Assembly (NCBI GenBank): GCA_023248955.1
Contig: JAHFDP010000028.1
Span: 1-44,658, forward strand
Direction of reading: 5' to 3'
Length of the DNA: 44,658 bases
Origin: Deltaproteobacteria bacterium
GTDB lineage: Bacteria > Myxococcota > Myxococcia > Myxococcales > JAHFDP01
The translations under genes were made by a program, and so were the position numbers. This document shows, piece after piece, positions 1 to 7,486 of this stretch. Below the pieces are notes generated by a model. It had not been told where the DNA came from and did no database searches. It worked only from the letters and a program-made list of their open reading frames with translations. Positions within the stretch are counted from its first letter, which is position 1. Each line of letters begins with the position of its first letter.

Positions 1-76
1 CCTTTGCGGCCGCGGTGACTTGCTACCACCCGAATCCGACCCTCCTCCACGCATCCGGTCACCGCGGCCGCAAAGG
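1..76. repeat. Perfect 19-bp inverted repeat at the window edge
   Basis: Bases 1-19 (CCTTTGCGGCCGCGGTGAC) are the exact reverse complement of 58-76, with a 38-nt loop between them. The arms may extend beyond the left edge of the window. There is no T-run after the right arm, so this is not a classical intrinsic terminator. It could be a terminator-like hairpin of the upstream gene or the ends of a small dispersed element. The rest of 77-175, up to the mraZ promoter, shows nothing I recognise. Confidence 0.6.
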
Positions 77-175
77 CCCGTCCGTCACGCCGTCGGGCTC
101 CGGCCGCCGCCCAGGCAAAAAGTTTCTAAGGAAGCCGGGCGCGCCAGCCGTACCCCCCCCCGATTCATCCCATAC

Positions 176-205
176 TTGACAATTCGCCCTCAAAAGGTTC
201 ATTAT
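176..205 (+). promoter_or_regulatory. Predicted sigma70-type promoter of the dcw operon
   Basis: A perfect -35 box TTGACA (176-181) is followed after 18 bp by CATTAT (200-205), a 4/6 match to TATAAT. Transcription would begin near 212, upstream of the MraZ-box-like repeats and the mraZ start at 268. The position also argues against the in-frame GTG at 211 as the mraZ start, since it would lie at the transcription start. Confidence 0.6.
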
Positions 206-214
206 CCGCAGTGG

Positions 215-231
215 AAAGTGGCAAGAAGTGG
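215..231 (+). promoter_or_regulatory. MraZ-box-like repeats (AAAGTGG / GAAGTGG)
   Basis: AAAGTGG (215-221) and GAAGTGG (225-231) are separated by CAA, giving a 10-bp period. A weaker third unit, AATCGTG, lies at 235-241. MraZ proteins bind short repeated GTG/TGGG-containing boxes with 10-bp spacing in front of their own operon. These repeats lie just downstream of the predicted promoter and upstream of mraZ, as expected for autoregulation. The assignment is by pattern only. Confidence 0.55.
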
Positions 232-267
232 CAAATCGTGTTCGATCCAGGAACGAAAGGGCAACAG

Positions 268-732
268 ATGGCGTTCCGCGGTGAGCACGCCCACGCAATC
301 GACGCCAAGGGCAGGACGAGCCTGCCGGCGAAGTTTCGCGAGGTGCTGCAAGCCGCTAAGGAATCGTCGCTCATCATCACCCTCGATCCCTATGCGGCGT
401 GCCTTACCGCCTACCCGCTTCCAGAGTGGCAGCGCTTCGAGCAGCGGCTGGAGCGCCGCAAAGAGTCGCATCCCGAGCAGGCCGACGCGGTGCTTCACTT
501 GAAGCAGGTCGTGGTCGCACGCGCGCACGAGGTGGAGATCGACGGTATGGGCCGCGTGCTCATTCCGCCGACGCTTCGCGATTACGCGCATCTCGACAAA
601 GAGGTCGTGTGGGTCGGCCAAGTGCAGACGATTCAGCTCTGGTCGCAGGACCGTTGGCAGAAGGCACAAGCCATCGCGCAGAAGAAAATTTTGGAGGCCC
701 CGGTCGCGGCAGCTCTGCGATCGCTTTTGTAA
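268..732 (+). CDS. mraZ: Transcriptional regulator MraZ
   Basis: MraZ is a DNA-binding regulator of the dcw operon and is usually its first gene. The 154-residue product has two AbrB-like repeats, each with the family's D-x-x-x-R signature: IDAKGRTSLP near the N-terminus and IDGMGRVLIP in the second half. ATG 268 is chosen because the protein then begins MAFRGEHAHAID, which matches the family start, and a GAAAGG ribosome-binding site lies at the right distance. A GTG at 211 is in frame but coincides with the predicted transcription start. The gene is preceded by a strong promoter and candidate MraZ boxes, and a STAS-domain gene follows 32 nt downstream. Confidence 0.93.
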   Translation: MAFRGEHAHAIDAKGRTSLPAKFREVLQAAKESSLIITLDPYAACLTAYPLPEWQRFEQRLERRKESHPEQADAVLHLKQVVVARAHEVEIDGMGRVLIPPTLRDYAHLDKEVVWVGQVQTIQLWSQDRWQKAQAIAQKKILEAPVAAALRSLL

Positions 733-764
733 TGCGAACGAATACACGCCAAGGAGGTCCGAGC

Positions 765-1112
765 ATGTGGTCCACGGAAACGGCCGTTATCGCCATGCGT
801 GGCGAGTTGGATCGCTCGGCGGCCTTCGCCATCGAGTACGCTATCCGTCAAGCTTCGCGTCGCGCGGGCCGCGTAGTGCTCGACCTCACCGAAGTCACGC
901 ACCTCGATTATGGATCGGTGCCGTCGCTCGTTGAGCTGCGGCAAAGCCTGCGCGGACGCGGCGGCGAGCTGACCGTGGTGGCGCGCACGCCTTACCTGCG
1001 CGACATTTTGCGAGCCTCGGGCGGCGCGGAAATTCCCATCGCGCGCACGGTCGCCGAAGCGCGCGGTGCCACCGTACAAGCCACTGCCACCACGCGCGCA
1101 CGTCGCGCATGA
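765..1112 (+). CDS. STAS-domain protein (anti-sigma-factor-antagonist-like) in the dcw operon
   Basis: This 115-residue protein has the STAS fold pattern: a first strand with GELD (13-16), a central VVLDLTEVTHLD segment (37-48), then alternating helices and strands. STAS proteins of the SpoIIAA type bind anti-sigma kinases and are controlled by phosphorylation of a serine in a DSSG motif. Here that site reads D48-Y-G-S, so the usual phospho-acceptor position is glycine and the protein may not be phosphorylatable. ATG 765 follows a strong AAGGAGG site at 751-757. An in-frame ATG at 732 overlaps the mraZ stop but lacks such a site. The position between mraZ and rsmH is unusual. A role in controlling division or wall synthesis is possible but is not shown by the sequence. 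Confidence 0.82.
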   Translation: MWSTETAVIAMRGELDRSAAFAIEYAIRQASRRAGRVVLDLTEVTHLDYGSVPSLVELRQSLRGRGGELTVVARTPYLRDILRASGGAEIPIARTVAEARGATVQATATTRARRA

Positions 1113-1120
1113 AATGACCC

Positions 1121-2050
1121 GTGAGCTTCTCGCACGCCACCGTTCTCGCCGAGGAGACCGCGCAAATGCTGGCGCCAGAGCCCGGACGGTTGGTGTTCGA
1201 TGGAACGCTCGGCGGCGGCGGACATGCCGAGGCGCTGCTTTCACGCGGCGCGCGCGTCATCGGATTTGATCGCGATCCCGCGGCCATCGCTGCGGCGACT
1301 GCGCGGCTCGCGCACTTCGGCGATCGCGTCGCCATCGCGCAGGGAAATTTTCGCGATGCACGCGCGGCGCTCGAGGAATTGGGGGTAGCGCAAGTCGACG
1401 GTGCATTGGTTGATTTGGGCGTCTCGTCTCCGCAGCTCGAAATGCGCGAGCGTGGATTTTCTTTTTCGCGTCCCGGCCCGCTCGACATGCGCATGGACAC
1501 GTCGCAAGGACCGACGCTCAGCGAACGGTTGGCCACCGCGAATGTGCAGCAACTCACCGAGGTGATTCGCGACTTCGGCGAAGAACGCTTCGCCGGTCCA
1601 ATCGCACGCCACATTCTCGCCGCGCGTGATGAAGGAATTCTCGCGGACACCGCGGCGCTCGCCGACGTGGTGGGGCGCGCCGTGCCGCGCAAAGCGTGGC
1701 CCAAGGCGATTCATGTCGCCACGCGCACGTTTCAGGCGCTGCGTATCTGGGTCAACGACGAGTTGGGCGCGCTGGCCGCGTGGCTGCGCGATCTGCCAAC
1801 GTTCGTCGCACCGCATGGGCGCGCCGCGGCGATCAGCTTTCACTCGCTCGAAGATCGCCTCGTCAAGACACGCTTTCGCGAGCTGTCCGAGGGCCTCTGC
1901 ACCTGCCCTCCCGATTTTCCGATTTGCCGCTGCGGCCGCACCGTCACTTGGCGCCTATTGACCAGGAAGGCGATCGTGGCCGGCGAAGCGGAGTTGGCGC
2001 GAAATCCCCGCGCGCGAAGTGCTCGCCTGCGCATCATGGAGCGAATTTGA
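1121..2050 (+). CDS. rsmH: 16S rRNA (cytosine(1402)-N4)-methyltransferase RsmH
   Basis: RsmH (MraW) methylates N4 of C1402 in 16S rRNA using S-adenosylmethionine. The 309-residue length is normal. The N-terminal HATVLAEE and the glycine-rich SAM loop GTLGGGGHA are clear, followed by the family blocks [19 protein letters not shown] and, in the C-terminal half, ISFHSLEDR. The start is GTG 1121, eight bases after the STAS stop codon; no strong ribosome-binding site is visible, so translation may be coupled. ftsL begins 2 nt after the stop, the classical gene order. Confidence 0.96.
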   Translation: MSFSHATVLAEETAQMLAPEPGRLVFDGTLGGGGHAEALLSRGARVIGFDRDPAAIAAATARLAHFGDRVAIAQGNFRDARAALEELGVAQVDGALVDLGVSSPQLEMRERGFSFSRPGPLDMRMDTSQGPTLSERLATANVQQLTEVIRDFGEERFAGPIARHILAARDEGILADTAALADVVGRAVPRKAWPKAIHVATRTFQALRIWVNDELGALAAWLRDLPTFVAPHGRAAAISFHSLEDRLVKTRFRELSEGLCTCPPDFPICRCGRTVTWRLLTRKAIVAGEAELARNPRARSARLRIMERI

Positions 2051-2052
2051 GC

Positions 2053-2376
2053 ATGCTGTTGAAACAGAAAAACGATCATCTTCTCCTCTGGTCCGTGGCG
2101 CTGCTCGCCGGCACGGTGCTGATGCTGGCCTACATTTGGACGCGCGTCGAAGCCACGCGGCGCGGTTACGTGCTCTCGGAATTGACCCGCGAACACGTCA
2201 CCATTGCCCGCGAGCACGCGCGGCTTGAGCTGCAAGCCGCTGGACTCCGCGCGCCGGGCCGCATCGAGCAGTTGGCGCGTACCAAGCTCGGCATGGCGCC
2301 ACCGTCCGCCGATCGCATCGTTGAAGTGATGGGCGATCAGTGGGTCGCCGCCGATCACTTGGCAGCGCAGCGGTAA
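2053..2376 (+). CDS. ftsL: Cell division protein FtsL
   Basis: This is a 107-residue bitopic membrane protein with a short cytoplasmic N-terminus, one membrane segment (about residues 9-28, LLLWSVALLAGTVLMLAYIW) and a periplasmic coiled-coil-like stretch rich in Arg, Glu and Leu. FtsL works with FtsB and FtsQ to activate septal peptidoglycan synthesis by FtsW-FtsI. Sequence conservation in this family is weak, so the call rests on size, topology and position between rsmH and ftsI. ATG 2053 lies 2 nt after the rsmH stop, consistent with translational coupling. Confidence 0.88.
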   Translation: MLLKQKNDHLLLWSVALLAGTVLMLAYIWTRVEATRRGYVLSELTREHVTIAREHARLELQAAGLRAPGRIEQLARTKLGMAPPSADRIVEVMGDQWVAADHLAAQR

Positions 2377-2380
2377 ATCC

Positions 2381-4348
2381 ATGGCGAACACGGCACGCGC
2401 CTCGCGAACGGTGACGGTTCGCCTGGCGTTACTTTCGGTATTCATTGTATTTCTATTCGTCGCCGTGCTCACACGCGCCGTGCAATTGCAAATTGTCGAG
2501 GGCCCTCGCTACGCGGCCGCCGCGCGCGATCAATATCTGCGCGCGGCCAAGCTCTCGCCGCGTCGTGGTCCGATTCTCGATCGCACCGGCGCGCCGCTGG
2601 CCATGAGCATCGACGTCGATTCGATCTACGCCGACCCCTCGGCGATGAAGCCCAGCGAAAAGGCGGTTCTGGCGCGTGCCCTGCATCTGACTTTGCCAGC
2701 GCTCGAGAAAACGCTCGGCACGCACAAGCACTTCGTCTGGCTGCGGCGCAAAACCAGCGCGGACGAGGCGGAGCGCATTCGCGCGCTCAAACTCGCCGGC
2801 GTCCTTTTCGTCAAAGAGAGCCGCCGCGTCTATCCGCAAGGCGCATTGGCGGGGCATCTGCTCGGTTACTCCACCGTCGATGGCGACGGCGTCGCGGGCG
2901 TCGAGGGGGCGCTTGACACGCAGCTGCGTGGTCTGCCACTCGAGGTGTTGGGCTTTCGCGACGCGCGTGGCGAAACCGAACTGGAAGATGGCGCACCGGA
3001 TTCGGCGGAGACCGCCGGCGCCACCGTGCAGCTCACCATCGATCGCGCCATTCAGCACGCCACCGAACGCGCGTTGAAAAGTGCGGTCACCGGCGCGCTG
3101 GCCAAGGGTGGCGCGGCCGTGGTGCTCGATCCAAAAACGGGCGCGCTGCTCGCGGTGGCCAGCGAGCCGGCCATGGATCCCAACGCACCGGGGCGCGAGA
3201 GTAACGCGTGGCGTGACCGCGCCGTGGCCGACGCCGTCGAGCCTGGTTCCACCGTGAAGACTTTCGTGATCGCAGCCGCGCTCGAAGAAGGGGTCGTCAA
3301 ACCAACCGATCTCTTCGACGCCGAGAATGGCAACTGGACCTTCGGCCGCCGCCACATTCACGACACACACCCGCACGGACGCATCACCGTCTCTGAAATC
3401 GTGAAGTATTCGTCGAACATCGGCGCGGCGAAAATTGGATTGGCGCTCGGCAAAGAGCGGCTGACGCGTTATCTGCACGCGTTCGGATTTGGCGAACGCG
3501 CCGGCCTTGGGCTGCCTGGCGAAGGACATGGCGCGGTTCATCCCGCGGCAGGACTTGCGGACATCGCCGCCGCCAACATGAGCTTTGGTCAAGGCATGTC
3601 GGCCACCGCCGTGCAACTCGCCGCGGCCATGGGTGTCATCGCTAGCGGCGGCGTTCTGCGGCGGCCCTACCTCGTGCAGCGCGTAATTTCCGCCAATGGA
3701 AAAGTGCAGCGCGAAACACGGCCGGAGGAGGAACGGCGCGTGATCTCCGAAAGCGTCGCGGCGCAGATGACCAGCATGCTCGAGGGCGTGGTGGCGACGG
3801 GCGGAACGGGCGCGCGCGCGGCCATGGCGGACTTCCGCGTGGCTGGAAAAACGGGCACCGCGCAAAAAGCGGAGAATGGCGTTTATGGCGGAAAGCTCTT
3901 GGCGAGCTTTCTCGGATTCGCGCCGGCGGATGCGCCGCGGGTAGTGGTGCTGGTGATGATCGACGAACCCAACGTGGCGGCACATTACGGTGGCGATGTG
4001 GCGGCGCCTGCGTTTGCGCAGATCTCGCGTGAGGCGTTGCGGGCCGTGGGTGTGTTGCCACCAGGTGCGTCAGACGTGGACCAACTTGTTTTGCACTCAA
4101 ATATAATACCTTCAGTAGAGTATACCAAAAATCCAATACACCCACAGGCCGTGTCCACGCCCACCAACGCGGTAATCGTACCCAACCTCAAAGGCCTCAC
4201 CGCGCGCGCCGCGACCAAAGTTCTCTCGGAGCGTCAACTCGAAGCAGAGCTCTCCGGATCGGGCCACACCATTGCGCAACAGCCGCGCGCCGGCGCCATT
4301 GTTTCGCGCGGCGCGCACGTTCACGTCACTTTGGCGCCACAGATCTGA
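2381..4348 (+). CDS. ftsI: Septal peptidoglycan transpeptidase FtsI (PBP3) with C-terminal PASTA domain
   Basis: This class B penicillin-binding protein cross-links septal peptidoglycan. The 655 residues comprise an N-terminal membrane anchor (about 10-33), a dimerisation domain, and a transpeptidase domain with all three active-site motifs: STVK (catalytic Ser near 290), SSN (near 343) and KTG (near 490). A PASTA domain follows (about 595-655, starting VIVPNLKGLTARAA). C-terminal PASTA domains are common in FtsI/SpoVD of deltaproteobacteria and Gram-positives, not in E. coli. The linker before PASTA is encoded by a distinctly AT-rich stretch (about 4085-4140). The gene starts at ATG 2381, 4 nt after ftsL, and its TGA overlaps the murE ATG. 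Confidence 0.96.
   Translation: MANTARASRTVTVRLALLSVFIVFLFVAVLTRAVQLQIVEGPRYAAAARDQYLRAAKLSPRRGPILDRTGAPLAMSIDVDSIYADPSAMKPSEKAVLARALHLTLPALEKTLGTHKHFVWLRRKTSADEAERIRALKLAGVLFVKESRRVYPQGALAGHLLGYSTVDGDGVAGVEGALDTQLRGLPLEVLGFRDARGETELEDGAPDSAETAGATVQLTIDRAIQHATERALKSAVTGALAKGGAAVVLDPKTGALLAVASEPAMDPNAPGRESNAWRDRAVADAVEPGSTVKTFVIAAALEEGVVKPTDLFDAENGNWTFGRRHIHDTHPHGRITVSEIVKYSSNIGAAKIGLALGKERLTRYLHAFGFGERAGLGLPGEGHGAVHPAAGLADIAAANMSFGQGMSATAVQLAAAMGVIASGGVLRRPYLVQRVISANGKVQRETRPEEERRVISESVAAQMTSMLEGVVATGGTGARAAMADFRVAGKTGTAQKAENGVYGGKLLASFLGFAPADAPRVVVLVMIDEPNVAAHYGGDVAAPAFAQISREALRAVGVLPPGASDVDQLVLHSNIIPSVEYTKNPIHPQAVSTPTNAVIVPNLKGLTARAATKVLSERQLEAELSGSGHTIAQQPRAGAIVSRGAHVHVTLAPQI
4077..4107 (+). 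promoter_or_regulatory. Possible internal promoter in the ftsI linker
   Basis: Within an AT-rich island of the otherwise GC-rich ftsI gene there is a perfect -10 hexamer TATAAT (4102-4107). A weak -35 match TGGACC (4077-4082) lies 19 bp upstream. If active, it would give extra transcription of murE and the genes after it. The poor -35 and long spacer make this tentative. Confidence 0.25.
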
Positions 4349-5862
4349 TGCGACTCTCCGAGCTCATCGCCGCGGCCGAAGCGGAGCTGGTCAGCGGATC
4401 CACCGACGTGGAGATCACTTCGCTTGCTTACGACTCGCGTCGCGTGCAACCGGGCGCACTCTTTTTCGCGCTGCCTGGTCAAGCCGCGGACGGCGCACGT
4501 TTCGCCGCTGCCGCCGTCGAGCGTGGAGCGGTTGCCGTGCTCGCCGAATCGCCGCTCGACATTGAGGGCGCGACCGTTTTGCACGCGCGTCCCGCACGGC
4601 GCGCGCTCGGAATCTGCGCCGCAACTTTTTTTGGCCAACCGGCGACGCGGATGAAGCTCCTCGGGGTCACCGGCACGAATGGGAAAACCACCACGACCTA
4701 CCTCGTGGAAGCGATGGCCACCGCGGCTTCTCGCAACGTGGGCGTGATGGGCACCATCGCGTACCGTTTCGCCAACCAACACATCCCCGCACCGCACACC
4801 ACGCCCGAAGCGCCCGACCTGCAAGCGACACTCGCAGCCATGGCCGATGCCGGCGTCGAGCTGGCCGCGCTGGAAATCAGCTCGCACGCGCTGGCACAAG
4901 ATCGCGTCACCGGCTGCACCTTTGCCGGCGCGGCGTTCACGAATCTCACACGCGATCACCTCGATTTTCACGGTACTGAAGAGGCCTACTTCGCAGCCAA
5001 GGCGCGACTCTTTTGGGAGCTGACCGACGCGGCTGCGCCTTTGACGATCAACGTCGATGATCATTTTGGCAGACGACTTGCCGACGAACTAACCTCCGGC
5101 GGACGGCGCGTTTGGCGCGCCACGCGGCACGGCGAAAATCGTCCGTGGGATCTCTGCGCGGAGGCCACCGAGCTTTCGCTCGGCGGAACGCGCGGCGCAC
5201 TGCACACGCCGTTCGGCAGCGCGCCCTTTTCGCTGGCGCTGATCGGTGCGTACAACGTGGAAAATCTTTTGAGCGCAACGGGGCTGGGCCTCGCCGCAGG
5301 ACTACCACTTGCAGCAGTCCTGCGCGGCGCGGCGACGTTGCGCGGCGTGCCGGGACGGTTGGAGCGTGTGCCCGATGCCACCGGGCGCGCGGTGTTTGTG
5401 GACTACGCACACTCGGACGACGCGCTCAAAAAAGCACTCGGCACCCTTCGCGATCTCGGCGCGCGCCGCATCGTGTGCGTCTTCGGTTGTGGCGGCGATC
5501 GCGATCGCGGCAAGCGTCCGCTCATGGGAAACGCCGCGGCCACGGCGGCCGACGTGACCATCGTGACCAGCGACAATCCTCGCCATGAGAAGCCCGGCGC
5601 GATCATCGAAGCGATCCTACCGGGCGTCCAAACGGCTGGTCGCGCGCTCCTTTCGCCGGGGAGCGCACGCGCGCAGGATGGCTACATGGTGGAGCCCGAT
5701 CGTCGCGCGGCCATTCGACTTGCCATCGCCGCCGCGGCGCGCGGGGACGCCGTGCTGATCGCGGGCAAGGGGCATGAGGACTACCAGATCATCGGCGACG
5801 AGAAATTGCACTTCGATGATCGCGAAGAAGCCGCCGCGGCGCTGCGCGAGGTGCACCCGTGA
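4348..5862 (+). CDS. murE: UDP-MurNAc-tripeptide synthetase MurE (meso-DAP-type)
   Basis: MurE adds the third amino acid to UDP-MurNAc-L-Ala-D-Glu in the cytoplasm, using ATP. The 504-residue product has the Mur-ligase ATP loop GVTGTNGKTTTTY (from about residue 106), the central HTTPEAPDLQ block and the C-terminal motif DNPRHE (near residue 409). DNPR is the signature of enzymes that add meso-diaminopimelate, which predicts an A1-gamma, Gram-negative-type peptidoglycan. The start ATG overlaps the ftsI stop by one base (TGATG). The end of the gene, GAGGTGCACCCGTGAG, is nearly repeated at the murF start, and a repeat element lies between the two genes. Confidence 0.97.
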   Translation: MRLSELIAAAEAELVSGSTDVEITSLAYDSRRVQPGALFFALPGQAADGARFAAAAVERGAVAVLAESPLDIEGATVLHARPARRALGICAATFFGQPATRMKLLGVTGTNGKTTTTYLVEAMATAASRNVGVMGTIAYRFANQHIPAPHTTPEAPDLQATLAAMADAGVELAALEISSHALAQDRVTGCTFAGAAFTNLTRDHLDFHGTEEAYFAAKARLFWELTDAAAPLTINVDDHFGRRLADELTSGGRRVWRATRHGENRPWDLCAEATELSLGGTRGALHTPFGSAPFSLALIGAYNVENLLSATGLGLAAGLPLAAVLRGAATLRGVPGRLERVPDATGRAVFVDYAHSDDALKKALGTLRDLGARRIVCVFGCGGDRDRGKRPLMGNAAATAADVTIVTSDNPRHEKPGAIIEAILPGVQTAGRALLSPGSARAQDGYMVEPDRRAAIRLAIAAAARGDAVLIAGKGHEDYQIIGDEKLHFDDREEAAAALREVHP

Positions 5863-6072
5863 GACTTAGCGAAAGGAACACTCCGTTTCCCCTCCCCCCT
5901 TTGCGGGGGAGGGAATTCTTCCCGTTTCCCCTCCCCCCCTTGCGGGGGAGGGCTAGGGAGGGGGGGCCGAGACTGAGTGCCAGCGATGTGCACCCCCACC
6001 CTGACCCTCCCCCGTCAAGGGGGAGGGGATTTCTTTGGGCCATGATGAGACGCGTGCAGGTGCGCCCGTGAG
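5849..6072. repeat. C/G-rich palindromic repeat element inserted between murE and murF
   Basis: The 205-bp murE-murF gap carries three hairpins built from CCCTCCCCC / GGGGGAGGG: arms 5890-5898 with 5905-5913, 5931-5939 (in a run of C) with 5944-5952, and 6005-6013 with 6019-6028. A larger palindrome pairs about 5944-5966 with 5991-6013. The insert is bracketed by a near-direct repeat AGGTGC(A/G)CCCGTGAG (5849-5863 and 6058-6072; 14 of 15 identical). These two copies are the murE end and the murF start. Similar C/G-rich hairpins are common dispersed repeats in proteobacterial genomes. Confidence 0.75.
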
Positions 6073-7486
6073 CGCGACTTTCACACTTGACGAAATGATA
6101 AGTGCCACCGGCGGACGGCTGGTGCGTGGAACGGCGCGCGATTTTGCGTCGGTCACCACCGACACGCGCGCGATTGCGCCGAACTCTCTCTTTGTCGCCC
6201 TCCGTGGCGAGCGATTCGACGGCGCCGATTTCGTTCAAGCAGCCGCTGCCGCCGGCGCCGCGGGATCGCTGGTGCGGCATGATCGCGCGTTGTCGCTGAA
6301 AACCCCGGATGCCTTCGCGCTCATCGCGGTCGACGATCCGCTCGTTGCGCTCGGTGCGCTAGCCCATTTTCACCGCCGGCGATTCGACATGCCTGTCGTC
6401 GGCGTCGGTGGCTCTAATGGAAAGACCACAACCAAAGAAATGATCGCCGCCGTGCTCGGCACCCAAGGGCTCACACTTAAAACGGCGGGCAACCTCAACA
6501 ACGAAATCGGCGTTCCGCTCACGCTCCTCCGACTGACGCCGGAGCACCGGTACGCCGTCATCGAGATGGGCATGAACCATCCCGGCGAAGTCACGCGACT
6601 GTGCACGATCGCTGAGCCCGCCGTGGGCATCTTGACGAGTGTGGCCGCGGAGCATCTCGAGGGGCTAGGGACCATCGAATTGGTGGCGGAAGCAGAAGGC
6701 GAACTTTTTCGTGGACTGCCACGCGGTGCACCAGCGGCGGTCCATGCGGACGATCCATTGATTGGACGGGAGGCGAAGCGCGCGGGCGTTCGCGCGCTCA
6801 CCTTTGGTACGGCACCCAACGCCATGGTGCGGCTGGTGGAAACCACACTGCGTGCGGACGGAACGCTGGCACGCATCGCTCATGCGGGCCGCACCTGGGA
6901 AGTGCCGCTCGCCTTCTTCGGTGCGCACAACGCCATGAACGCCTGTGGCGCGTGGGCCGTCGGCCTCGCACTCGGAATTTCTCCCGAGGCCATCGCCGCT
7001 GCACTTCCGCTGGCGCGCGGAGTTGGACGGCGTATGCGTCTGGTCCCGGTGTCCGGCGGCGGTGCGCTGCTTGACGACTGCTACAACGCCAATCCGGGAA
7101 GCATGTCCGCGGCACTTCAAACACTCGCCGACTTGTGCAACGCCCGCCCCGGCGCGCGCGCCATCGCGGTGCTCGGCGACATGTTGGAGCTGGGACCAAC
7201 CGAGCTCGATCTCCACCGCGCGCTGGGTGCCGAGGCGGCTGCGCGTGGCGTGGTGCAGCTCGCAGCATTCGGCGACCGATCGCGCGCCACCGCCGAGGGC
7301 GCACGCGCCGCTGGATTGTCACGCGACGCGATTTTTGAAACCGCCGATCCGACGGCGGCCGCGACTTGGGTCCGCGAACGCGTCCACGACGGCGATGTAA
7401 TCCTCGTGAAAGGCTCGCGCGGCATGCGTCTCGAACGCGTCAGCGACGCACTCGAACAAGCGCTCGCGAAACGAGGGACGGCCTAA
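6068..7486 (+). CDS. murF: UDP-MurNAc-tripeptide-D-Ala-D-Ala ligase MurF
   Basis: MurF joins D-Ala-D-Ala to the UDP-MurNAc tripeptide, the last cytoplasmic step. The product has the ATP loop GGSNGKTTTKEM (near residue 114), the NNEIGVPLTLL block and, C-terminally, DDCYNANPGSM and AVLGDMLELG, all typical of MurF. GTG 6068 is chosen, giving 472 residues beginning VSATFTLDEMI. An upstream in-frame TTG at 6035 would lie inside the repeat element. The same GTGA sequence ends murE, so the genes probably once overlapped by four bases before the repeat inserted. The stop TAA overlaps the mraY ATG by one base. Confidence 0.95.
   Translation: MSATFTLDEMISATGGRLVRGTARDFASVTTDTRAIAPNSLFVALRGERFDGADFVQAAAAAGAAGSLVRHDRALSLKTPDAFALIAVDDPLVALGALAHFHRRRFDMPVVGVGGSNGKTTTKEMIAAVLGTQGLTLKTAGNLNNEIGVPLTLLRLTPEHRYAVIEMGMNHPGEVTRLCTIAEPAVGILTSVAAEHLEGLGTIELVAEAEGELFRGLPRGAPAAVHADDPLIGREAKRAGVRALTFGTAPNAMVRLVETTLRADGTLARIAHAGRTWEVPLAFFGAHNAMNACGAWAVGLALGISPEAIAAALPLARGVGRRMRLVPVSGGGALLDDCYNANPGSMSAALQTLADLCNARPGARAIAVLGDMLELGPTELDLHRALGAEAAARGVVQLAAFGDRSRATAEGARAAGLSRDAIFETADPTAAATWVRERVHDGDVILVKGSRGMRLERVSDALEQALAKRGTA

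Noticed and set aside
20-502. Open frame starting in the inverted repeat and running into mraZ
   Set aside because: It overlaps mraZ in another frame, is Pro/Arg-rich, and has no domain or ribosome-binding site.
2453-3985. 510-codon open frame on the - strand in ftsI
   Set aside because: It is antisense to an FtsI with all catalytic motifs, with Arg/His-rich composition typical of shadow frames.
5881-6030. Repeats between murE and murF considered as a CRISPR array
   Set aside because: The units are palindromic, unequal in spacing and joined by no unique equal-length spacers; no cas genes are near.
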